Shown here piece after piece: positions 12,101 to 20,791 of a stretch of 60,000 nucleotides of DNA. Source of the stretch: Symsagittifera roscoffensis (Eukaryota > Xenacoelomorpha > Acoela > Convolutidae). The stretch covers positions 33,666,682-33,726,681 of the forward strand of contig NC_087063.1 of the NCBI RefSeq assembly GCF_963678635.1, written 5' to 3'. The notes under the pieces are model-generated. The model was not told the origin of the DNA. It did not search any database and saw only the letters and a list, made by a program, of their open reading frames with translations. Every line of letters starts with the position of its first letter. Position 1 is the stretch's first letter. Made by a program: the position numbers and the translations under genes.

Positions 12101-14071
12101 GGAACCAGTTGTCGGACCATTGGAGAATGTAACAGAGCATCCATTGATGTCGATGCCCAGTCCAGTTGTGAAGACTTTGAAGGAAAAGTTTCTGGAACAC
12201 TCGTCTTTGAAGAGTAATGGAGGCTATCCCGAAGTGTACAAACTGCCCCAAGTGACAGTCTCCCGGGACGACAAGGCTTTTGTTCGGCACTGTGAGATTG
12301 CGATTCCGGATTTTCCAGTAGAATTGGTCATTGAGGAGAAGGTAATCTTGTGCGTCGGTGCCTCGGGAGCCGGTAAAACTACCTTGATCAACGGTCTGGC
12401 CAATTATTTGTTGGGTGTACAGTGGGAGGATGCCTACCGCTTTGAGATTATTCCGGACAAAGATGATAAAACAGAGATGGACTCAGCCAGCCAGACTCAA
12501 TGGATTACGGCATACACGTTCTATATTGAGAAAAACATGATTCCGTTCAAGGTCAGTTAAAGTTAAAATTATTTTTATAAAAACGCTTTCGTGCTAAAAG
12601 CTAATTGATGATAGTTTCGTTTCTTGAATTTACCAAATCAATGAACAGGTTTGTTGCGCTGAATGTGAACGGCATGTGGCTAGCCATATCGATCGAACTC
12701 TAGTTTTCTCTCAAATTAAACGTGTTCTAGGTGACAATAATTGACACTCCTGGGTTCGGGGACACCAAAGGCATTGCTCAAGACGAAGAGCTGGACAATA
12801 AAATCCGGAATCTGTTCGATCAGACTACCTATGGTTTGGACCAGCTGCACGCCGTGTGCTTCACAACCCAGGCCAGTGCGACTAAGATGAATGCGTTCCA
12901 GAGGTACATCTACAATCGTGTTTTATCAATTTTTGGAAAAGACGTCGAAGAAAACATTTTCATGATGGTGACGTTTGCTGATGCACAAGAACCGAAGGTC
13001 GTGAAGGTTCTACAAGAAAACAGCATTCCGTTCCGAAAATACTTCAAGTTCAACAACTCGGCCCTTTATGCGGGCAACAAGGAGAGTTCTAACGAAGATG
13101 AAATGTTCAATCACATGTTCTGGAAAATGGGAAACTCGAGTTTCCAGTCTTTCCTTGAATTCTTGGACAGCCAGGTTACTCCGGTGACGCTGAAGTTGAC
13201 TAAGGAAGTGATGGCTAAACGTGAGGCACTACAAGTGTATATCGTTGGACTTCAAGAGAACGTGAAGAAAGGTCTGGTCGCTCTAGATCAGATACGTCAG
13301 GAAATGGATGTGGTCACGCAACATGAAGTGGACATTGCAAGGAATCGTGACTTCACCTACAAGGTCAAGGAGTATTTCACGGAGAGGATTGACAAACCGG
13401 AAGGTCGCCACGTGACTAACTGTCAGAACTGCAACCGAACTTGTCACTTGAACTGCAAGTACTCAAATGACGACGAGAAGCGAAAATGCAGTGCTATGGA
13501 TTCGGACGGGTATTGCAAAATTTGTGCCCCAAGTAATGGAGGAAAATGCCACTGGACAACCCATTACAACATGGCGTATTACTTTGTGTTCAAAGAGCGA
13601 GTTATTGAGAAGCGATCTGAGGATCTATTTGTGAAGTATAAGCAGGCTACCGATAAGAAAATTGATGCCGAGAGCCTTCTGGCAAAAATTGGTGACCGAT
13701 TCTCCAATATCCAGGGCGAAGTAATCTGGCAAACGAACGAGATACGAAAATGTCTCTCGCAACTCGGCGAGATCGCGTTGAAGCCGAACCCTCTCACTAC
13801 TGTGGATTATATTGACCAGATGATAATTGCTGAAAAAGATTCCTGCGAGGCAGGGTGGCGTGAGAGAGTTTACCAGCTGGAGAGCGCGAGGCAATACGCG
13901 GAGTATCTGCAGAAACTACAAGACGAGGGATACGATCCGTGGGAAGAGCGTTCGGGTGCGGATGTGGGCGAGGACACAAAGAAGTCGAGGCTGAACTCCG
14001 TCTCGGAGTTTCTGTACAAATTGAAGTCAGGAGTTTGGGGACTGATTGGGGACGATTCGGACGACGAATAA
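5911..14071 (+). CDS. SAM-like/AIG1-type GTPase with Cys cluster (three coding exons, 832 aa)
   Basis: Coding exons are 5911-6115, 11599-12551 and 12731-14071. Junction phases agree: a split glycine codon at the first, phase 0 at the second. Residues 1-66 form a small helical SAM-like domain. Residues about 90-215 are a Pro- then Lys-rich linker. The G domain follows: P-loop GASGAGKT (322-329), G3 DTPGFGDT (391-398), and TFAD (467-470) where NKxD is expected. Residues 617-664 hold a Cys/His cluster, followed by predicted coiled coil to the acidic C-terminus. Such AIG1/septin-related GTPases with a Cys cluster occur in invertebrates and fish, mostly uncharacterised; membrane or immune-type roles as in GIMAPs are only an analogy. 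AATAAA at 14129 follows the stop. The first intron is 5.5 kb and full of transposons. The start is the first ATG in the SAM exon. Confidence 0.85.
6195..6292. repeat. Repeat X copy 2, left half
   Basis: This stretch matches copy 1 from the GACCCCCTGCCGACCCAAAGG block to TTTTTGGCTGACTG, where the MULE interrupts it. The repeat resumes at 8493. Confidence 0.75.
6293..8492 (-). mobile_element. MULE (Mutator-like) DNA transposon with iterated terminal repeats
   Basis: The borders are set by a perfect 9-bp direct repeat, GGCTGACTG, at 6284-6292 and 8493-8501; 9 bp is the usual Mutator-superfamily duplication. The about 100-bp inverted ends consist of the 12-mer GACAATTCAGCC repeated about five times (6300-6395), mirrored as GGCTGAATTGTC/GGCCGAATTGTC at 8390-8490. 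The interior encodes a broken FLYWCH-MULE transposase on the - strand. It lies in antisense orientation in the GTPase intron. Confidence 0.9.
6540..7740 (-). pseudogene. FLYWCH zinc-finger MULE transposase, frameshifted
   Basis: Reading on the - strand from 7740: a FLYWCH finger (LCLDGYRYREKNQ, WQC, NCRA, HAH) to about 7570; then the MULE core with CDGTFSVAP, VYTIHG, VYALLPNKTQ-TY (7215-7420), VVIDFEAAV near 7190, and FCFFHLGQAVWR, YIGACRGN and RTNNALEAWN (6540-7151). The acidic residues in CDGTF and IDFE and the E in NNALEAW match the usual catalytic positions. At least three frame changes (about 7150 at an A-run, about 7205, and 7450-7520) prevent one product. No transposase ATG is evident. 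The element is dead but recognisable across its whole length. Confidence 0.9.
8493..8770. repeat. Repeat X copy 2, right half
   Basis: It continues copy 1 after the MULE: GGCTGACTGACC, GGCGCCTTTGGCGCC, GGGAGCGCGCGCCGA, then GAGAGCTCAGAAAATCA. The open frame at 8554-8787 falls within the repeat and is not a gene. Confidence 0.75.
9517..9691. mobile_element. Short fold-back MITE
   Basis: The left end (GGGGAATCTCTCATG, AAAAGAACCG) and the right end CGGTCCTTCTATTGTGAGAA-TAGCCTCTCCCC are imperfect inverted copies. The ends resemble those of the element at 11081, so they appear to be members of one family of different size. Confidence 0.5.
11081..11461. mobile_element. Fold-back MITE with GCGCGAAGGA ends
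   Basis: The left end carries CTCATGCGCGAAGGACCGAA then GCGCGAAAA. The right end, reverse-complemented, carries CTCATGCGCGAAGGATTGAA then GGGCGAAAA. The centre is AT-rich and non-coding. It lies 137 bp upstream of the exon 2 acceptor. Confidence 0.65.
11599..12551 (+). CDS. GTPase gene, coding exon 2 (linker and P-loop)
   Basis: The acceptor TTTATAG precedes GT TCG CAG, completing the Gly codon of exon 1. The frame is open upstream of any start-like codon, so the 5' part (SQTSHQPTPNPTLPRPT) is coding too. It encodes the Pro-rich and then Lys-rich linker, then VILCVGASGAGKTTLINGLA with the Walker A motif. The donor is AAG before GTCAGT at 12552. Confidence 0.9.
12731..14071 (+). CDS. GTPase gene, coding exon 3 (G3 to C-terminus)
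   Basis: The acceptor GTTCTAG is followed by GTG ACA ATA ATT GAC ACT; the valine is internal, not a start. It carries IIDTPGFGDTKG, the VTFAD segment, the Cys cluster (NCQNCNRTCHLNC, GYCKIC, KCHWTTHYN) and the acidic tail ending DDSDDE and TAA. Several antisense open frames at 13579-14121 are shadows of this exon. Confidence 0.95.
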   Translation: MTIIDTPGFGDTKGIAQDEELDNKIRNLFDQTTYGLDQLHAVCFTTQASATKMNAFQRYIYNRVLSIFGKDVEENIFMMVTFADAQEPKVVKVLQENSIPFRKYFKFNNSALYAGNKESSNEDEMFNHMFWKMGNSSFQSFLEFLDSQVTPVTLKLTKEVMAKREALQVYIVGLQENVKKGLVALDQIRQEMDVVTQHEVDIARNRDFTYKVKEYFTERIDKPEGRHVTNCQNCNRTCHLNCKYSNDDEKRKCSAMDSDGYCKICAPSNGGKCHWTTHYNMAYYFVFKERVIEKRSEDLFVKYKQATDKKIDAESLLAKIGDRFSNIQGEVIWQTNEIRKCLSQLGEIALKPNPLTTVDYIDQMIIAEKDSCEAGWRERVYQLESARQYAEYLQKLQDEGYDPWEERSGADVGEDTKKSRLNSVSEFLYKLKSGVWGLIGDDSDDE

Positions 14072-14128
14072 GAAAAGCGGCCTCTAAGTGAAAACTTATC
14101 ACATATGGTCACTCTATGCAATTTCTGG

Positions 14129-14134
14129 AATAAA
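14129..14134 (+). terminator. Poly(A) signal of the GTPase gene
   Basis: AATAAA lies 58 bp after the TAA stop codon. Confidence 0.7.
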
Positions 14135-15069
14135 GAGAACTTTAAAAGTTAAGAATACAATAGTAGTAGAAAGTTCTTCAAATTTCTAAATCACGATCCA
14201 TGATCGAAAAGTATTTTGCTGTTTTTGTGTGTGTAACATAGTTACGATTAAAAAGAGCTGTCATTAGATGGCTATAGCTGATTGTTATAGCTTAGTTGTA
14301 TGTATTAAAGTATAGTATACTGTAAAATATTACCTGATTTAGTTAGCCATAGTTAGTTAGTGTCCAAAATTGTGCTATCAAGGGTTCTTCTCTTCGGGCT
14401 TACTCCCACCATATGCATTAAATAGGTTACTATCATCATTCTAATTAGAAGTAGCTTAACATTTATGTATAAATTTAACTTCATTTGCAAAAACATGATA
14501 TGAGCTCACGTCAAAAGATCGTAGAAATTATGTAGCAACAAGAATATTATCTAGCATCTTTTTTTCTGCTCCAGTAGCAGTTTTTGACGTGTCGAATCAG
14601 TAAAGGGCTCATACCATGCTACACGATAAACATTTTGTTCTGTTTAATTAGTACTATCGTCACTCTTGTTCACGTGATAGAAATTTTTTGTTTGTATTGA
14701 GAGCTAAAAGCGCAGCGCGGTGTGATACAATTTTTCAATCGCTCTAAAAAAGAAACTCACGAAAACGGTGCTTAAAAAATTTGAAATAGTGTTTCTGATT
14801 TGAAATAGTGTTTCCGAGGCTCCAAACAATTACGAAAATTGCATGCACCCGACAGCATTTTAGTGGATTTTTTGGAAGCCATTTGCTTTATAATAGATTA
14901 ACTGTTCTAGTTAGACTAACTTTTTGTTGAAAATAAACCTGAACCTGAACACAATTTTTTTCCAGTAAACGTCTCTAACTGTTATTCATTATTGTAAAGT
15001 CCGTCTATTCAAACCTTCTAAAAACGTCGGATTTTTTGCACAATCGTATTTGTATTGTAGCGATTTGAT

Positions 15070-15350
15070 TTTAAATTTATTTAAAGCTTATATTTGAAAA
15101 GAATGTTATGTAAGATACAAAGTGTGTTTAGCTTCTTTTATTATTTTTTTGAAAAGGCTAATTTGTTGCATTTTTTTTTCGTTTGCGCATGCTATACGAG
15201 CGCATTATTTCGAGCGTTAATTATCCCAAATTGACCGTATTAACAATTCTCAAGCTCCGTAACTATACAATAAATGATCACAGGCAATTTGAGCTCAAGA
15301 CAAAAAAGTCTCAAATGGTATAGAAAATTCGGTCAGAACTGCTTAGTTAA
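15070..15350. repeat. Direct repeat pair, copy A (~0.28 kb)
   Basis: It shares long blocks with 17492-17775, such as TTTCGTTTGCGCATG, GCGCATTATTTCGAGCGTTA and CCGTAACTATACAATAAATG, at about 85-90% identity by eye. The orientation is the same and the spacing is 2.4 kb. The intervening DNA shows no retrotransposon proteins. Confidence 0.75.
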
Positions 15351-17491
15351 GAAGTCAAAAACTGACCGAACAAAATAGCGGTGCGTACCCACAGAGTCGC
15401 ATTCCCGGATAGTCGAAAAACAAAAGTTTCTTCTTCAGCTTATTAGCAACAAAATAAAATTTGACTAAGAGGACAAAATCTTCACATAATTAGGAGCACT
15501 TTAATTCGAACGATTAAACTCCTTTTTTAGGAACTAAGCTAACATGAAATCCCATAGACTCAAAAAATTTTATGCGTAATAGCTTGGATTTCAATTAATT
15601 AGGTAGCAAAAAAAATGGCGAATACTTTGCTACGTATATTTTTTTTGGTTATTCGGGAACAAACTATTTTTGACTACGAACAAAGCCGGCTGTGTAGTAA
15701 ATAAACGACCATATTCAAAAAATGATTTGAGATGAACGGGAGGAGGAGGCATCAAGAAATTGTTCAAAATCTTGATTTACTGCCAAATTGTTCGCAAATA
15801 TTTGGTTCATTATCACAAAATTATGTTAAAAATAAGATTTTCACAACGTTTTTGGATAGCTCGAATTTAGTTGATCAAATAATAAAAGGACGATAGCATT
15901 TTCCATTTTCTTCAATTTGCTCCCCCATCATCTATTTTTTCTATAACGAGAGTCAAAAATGAGGGGTGATTTTTGAAAAGTTCATTTTTTTTAAATGCTT
16001 TGCATACATTTTTCATGAAAATGATAAAATAAAAATTTTTTGTCCAAAATTTTCAATCATCTTAATGACAAGAAAGCTTCAAAAGAGTCAAATAAACCAA
16101 AACTTTGTATTTAAAACCATTTAAAAAGATTTCAAAATTAGCATGAAAAATGTACGGTAAGCAATTTCTGACTGTAATGGGCGAAAGTTTTTTGGTTAAA
16201 AAAATAACATTGTCAGCTGTTAACTTTCGAACTTTTTGACTATCGGAGCAAACAATATTTCGACTATCCGGTAAGGAATTTATTTTTTGGCTATGCGGGT
16301 ACTCGGCTCAGTGAAAAGCCACCAAAAACCACCACAAGCATAAAGATTCCATGTTTTCTTCGAAAATCCGAACAACAAGAGAAACAGAAAAGTTTTTAAA
16401 GGTAACGTAATGTTTATGGCATCATCATAGGTTTCTCGGCAAATAAATATCAATCCCATTCAAAATTTTGCGCAACAGAAAAGTAAAAAAATCCAAAATA
16501 ATTTTCACAACCTATAAATTTTAATTCATTTGACAATAATCTCATGTAAACTTTTTTGATTTTGCGCTACAGAAAGTACCCATTTCTCCGCTATCGATAC
16601 TTTCATCTACTATGACATTTACTAATTCTTTGAATTTTTTGGGGAGAACAAATTGATCTTTCGAGCTCTCTAAAACCATTAAAACCATATTTTGAAAGAT
16701 TTAGTTTGAACGAAAAATTGCGTGCGCTCCCTCAAAACTACAAAAAATTGGAACCGAAGATGCTTCTGTAATATTTTAGCGTTAGAGTCAGCCAGCCGAT
16801 TTTTGATAGGTAAAATATTATAGTACAAAACCTTCGTAAAAACTACTAAGGTAAGCACCGCCGGAAATGAGTTCCAGTAACGAAATGACATTTAGTTTTC
16901 AACATCGTGAATCGTAGTTTTCTGAAACGCCGAGATTACTTCGCTTGCCATTCACCGTGATGAATTGATGCAGCGTTTACAGCTATTTCGATTTACCTTT
17001 TGCTTAACAAATGAGAAACCTGTTCAATATAAGTTAACAGTTGCAAACTTATTTTTGAGATTAAAACATTTTCCAAATGTTGACCCGACAGTCAAAAAAA
17101 AATTAAAATTAAGTTTCTTGAGTACATTGATCTGTAAATATTGAGAAAATTTGTGCGCAAATCTATCAAAAAAAAAGAATTGAGATTTTAAAATCTCTCA
17201 ATCGTTCTATGATAATTGGCTAATTGTTTAAGTAAATTTGATTTTTCAGTTTTTAAAAAGATATTTGATAGTTGAATTTTTTGGAAATTAAAAAAAAATG
17301 TTAATTTTTGAAAATTTTGCAAAAGAAAATGTAAAAGAACTGAATTTTGAAATTCTTTCAAACAAAATGAAATAATTGGCCGTGTACAAAACTTGTTTCA
17401 ATTTCTACAAACTCTTAATAAAATTTTATTGGGTTCCAATCACTAAAAATTAGTAATGTTCCTGAATAATCATCAATATCACTTTGATTTG

Positions 17492-17775
17492 TTTTTAAAT
17501 TGATTTAAAGCTTATATTTGAAAAGAAAGTTATGTAAGATACAAAGTGTGTTTAGCGTCTCTTATTGTTTCTTTGAAAAGACTCATTTGTGTATTTTTTT
17601 TTCGTTTGCGCATGTTATACTAGCGCATTATTTCGAGCGTTAAATATCCCAAATTGACCGAATTAACATTTTTCAAACTCCGTAACTATACAATAAATGA
17701 TCACAGACAATTTGAGCTCAAAACAACAAAGTCTCTCGAATGGTATAGAAAATTCGGTTAAAAATGCTTAGTTAA
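17492..17775. repeat. Direct repeat pair, copy B, flanked by its own 55-bp repeats
   Basis: This is the partner of 15070-15350. It is bracketed by a second direct repeat of about 55 bp (GGTTCCAATCACTAAAAATT type) at 17429-17483 and 17796-17851, which copy A lacks. That looks like a local duplication around an inserted unit. Confidence 0.7.
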
Positions 17776-18454
17776 AATCTTCAATCAAAATCTTTTATTG
17801 AGTTCCAATCACTAAAATTGAGTAATGTTCATGATTAATTATCAATATCATCATATTATCAAATCCTGATTTTTTACCGACACTTGATGGTGAAAAATAC
17901 ATTTTGCTTGCAGATTTTGATTAGCTGAATTATATTCTCGAAACCTCGTGATATGTGTTTGTGAAAAAAATGTGAGTAAGAACAATCTAAAATAAAGTCA
18001 TATCTATTAATAGGCACTATCCATAGATAAGCATAAGCATATGGTTCCGAGGTGAATATTAAAAGTTTTTAAACAATTTTCAACATAAGGCAAAAAAACA
18101 CTTTTTCCTTTTTAAAGTGTAATTGGAAAATTACCTGTTTCTTAAGATGACGCAATACAGCGTTTTAGTTCATTTTACATGAATGCTAAAAACAGTTTTA
18201 TTTGTTCCCATAAAAATTGGAAAAATTTTCAGATTTTTCGGCTTGATGCATAAAATTTCCTTTGAGTTTTAAACTAAGTTTTCAAGACTGAATAATTGAT
18301 TAATTGATAGTTTTTTGTTGGGAAGTTTTCATATCTGAACCTTTTACTTGCTTCCATATTTGAAGCTTATTTTGAAAAAAAATTGTTTCAAAAAATTTTG
18401 CTCGTTAGATGAACTGCGCTTATGAGTAAAATTTCTCATTTTTGTAAGTTTCAG

Positions 18455-18507
18455 CAGATCCTACTTCCTCCCTAAAGAAGAGTCTTATATAGAGTCAGGA
18501 ATCACAG
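18455..18507 (+). other. Exon-like segment of unknown gene
   Basis: A TTTGTAAGTTTCAG acceptor and a CACAG/GTGAGT donor bracket 53 bases with one open frame (RSYFLPKEESYIESGIT). No partner exon was found. It may be chance. Confidence 0.2.
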
Positions 18508-19073
18508 GTGAGTCCATCCCGACGTGATCACCTAATTTTCCCATGACGTTCATTGATCCTAGCTTTGATTTTCGTTAAAATATTTTTTCATAACTTCTAT
18601 AATAAGCCAGCCTTAAAAGAAGCCAGCCCTCGAGAAAAAATTGGGCTATGAAAAATCATGAAGCAGTTCTCTTATTTTTCGAGTAATGTCTGATTGCGAA
18701 ATGGGCAGATTTCAAGAGGTAGTCGTTTCGGATAACGAAAAGTGTCTCGGGCAGCTGCGCGGGCTTGAATTTTTCAATTAAGTGAAGTTTGGGTGTTTAA
18801 GTGGTTTGGGTATTTTAGTGGTGAAGTTTGGGGATTTAGATTGGGTATTTTAGTGAATAATAGTTGACAGTAACTGAAATAAAACTAAAACAAGGATAGC
18901 CGGTTATTGTGCAAGTAGCACAGAATGTTCCGATCATAGTCTTTAAAACTACGGTTTAGAATTTTCTTTTTTTAATTTAGTGTAGTTTTTTCTGCTTGGT
19001 TTGATAAAAGGATCTGAGGAGGTAAAACTATAATTTAGGCATATTAGGCATTCAAAGTAATATAGGCAGATTG

Positions 19074-19158
19074 GACAACAAGTTTTGTAGAAAAATGACT
19101 AGAAAAACTAAGAAACATTTCGACAAAAAGTTTTGTAGAAAAATGACTAGAAAAACTA
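19074..19158. repeat. 48-bp tandem duplication
   Basis: The block GACAACAAGTTTTGTAGAAA with the following AATGACTAGAAAAACTA is repeated with a 48-bp offset. Confidence 0.8.
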
Positions 19159-20791
19159 TGAAAATTTTTTGCGGAATTTTTTAATTTTAATTTTTTGAAG
19201 TTTTTAGTTCCCGAAATGGAGCTAAAAACTCCAAAAACTAGTTTAAATTGCCTAAAATTAAGTTTTTAGGTCTTAAATTAGGCATGATTAAACTGTTTTA
19301 AGCCGGCCCGCTTGCTTTATTTGCTCGAATTAAGACAAAAAAAGAACTAAAATTTCAAACCGGTTTTTCCCCATAACTTGGAATATTTTTGGAAATGTTT
19401 TAATGTCGATTGAATTACGACTGAAAGGGCTTTAATTTGATTTATTACTCAGCCCAGTCCGATGATTTTTTTGTGGTACTTGATTTTGCGTGGAAAACAA
19501 AAAACTAAAACACACCCGAACACAAACTTCCTCCCGATTTGCAATGGTCGGAACAAAAGTTGTTCAGTCAAAAGAGAGAGATGCATACATTCCGGATCTG
19601 TTGATTTTGCCAATCAGTTTGGTCAGTTTCATTTCAAGGAACGTCGTCGTTACCGATCAAATTTAAATGACTTCTCAGGGATGTGTTTCACTGTAGTTCG
19701 ATCCGTAAAGAAATAACCTTCCATTAAAAAAAGTATACGGGTTTTGCGCCATTTTTAATCAAAATTTGTTAATCTAAAGAACATTTTTAGTTGTTAACCA
19801 GCTCAATGTGCACTTAATCGAACTTCAGTTATCCGTATATTAATTTCAAAAATGACAAAAAAATTATTGTATTTGTTAGAGCGTTTTCCCTCGAAAAAAA
19901 AAATGTTTTTTTTTTCGTAGGCTTAGTCCTACCAAAGTCAAAGTTATGCTCATTTTTGAGTAATTATTGAATGCTTCGATAAAACATGTTTTCCTAAATT
20001 ATCAGTGACTTATTTGGATAATTCTGTTTTTCACTAAGCAAACGTCCAAAAATTGTGACTATTTCACAATCAACGTCTATTCGATCCAAAAAGTCAACAA
20101 GAATACATTTTGAACTGTGATGCTTAACGGACGTTTTTGAAGTAGTGATAGCACTAATTTTCAAATTGTGTTGATGGGTGATTTTTATTGGAAGTCTTGG
20201 TTCATAGAGGTTTGGTTCTGATTAGGTGATATCAAAGCTTTTAAAAACTGTACTCATAAATAGTTGATTTTGGTAGACTGATTTCAAAATGCTGTTGGAG
20301 AAAATCTGTATCAATAGCAATTCAAAATATTTTCTTCCCGAGTATCTGTTTTGAGTACGAGAAGTAGTTTAAAACATTGTATTAGTACTCTCACTTTTCC
20401 TAATAATCTTTCTTCTATTGTATTCTTTTTTGGGGGATTTAAGAGGAAAGTATAAGTTTCCCCATGGTCAAATGAATTTAAAATTTGTGGAGTTTTTAAA
20501 ACTCCAACATTCAAACTTGCAAGACGATTTTTTTGTAATTTTTAAAAGTGCCTAATTGATCAGATGCGGTAATTGAAGTTAAATGGAAATTGTTGCAATG
20601 TTTTATTCGTTCTTTCAACATTTAATACTGTACGCGTTTAAAATTGATTCACAGTCTTACATCGAAATTGCTAAACATACCGTGCCTCATCTAAGCTTAC
20701 CATGTTGCTGATCTCACCGTTTTTAATTTTTTTCGGCTGTAATCTATGCATAAAGCACAAAAATATCAAAAATAAATTTCCGAAAACCTAG

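Larger units (their letters stand above)
14160..20780. other. Convergent intergenic region, repeats and unassigned DNA
   Basis: Very AT-rich. It holds the 0.28-kb direct-repeat pair listed separately, short tandem duplications at 18782-18855 and 19074-19158, and an exon-like segment at 18455-18507. The open frames at 16679, 19462 and 20311 are short and featureless. Confidence 0.5.

Noticed and set aside
13579-14121. Four overlapping - strand ORFs of 72-101 codons
   Set aside because: They are antisense shadows of the last GTPase exon, whose + strand reading has clear motifs and codon structure.
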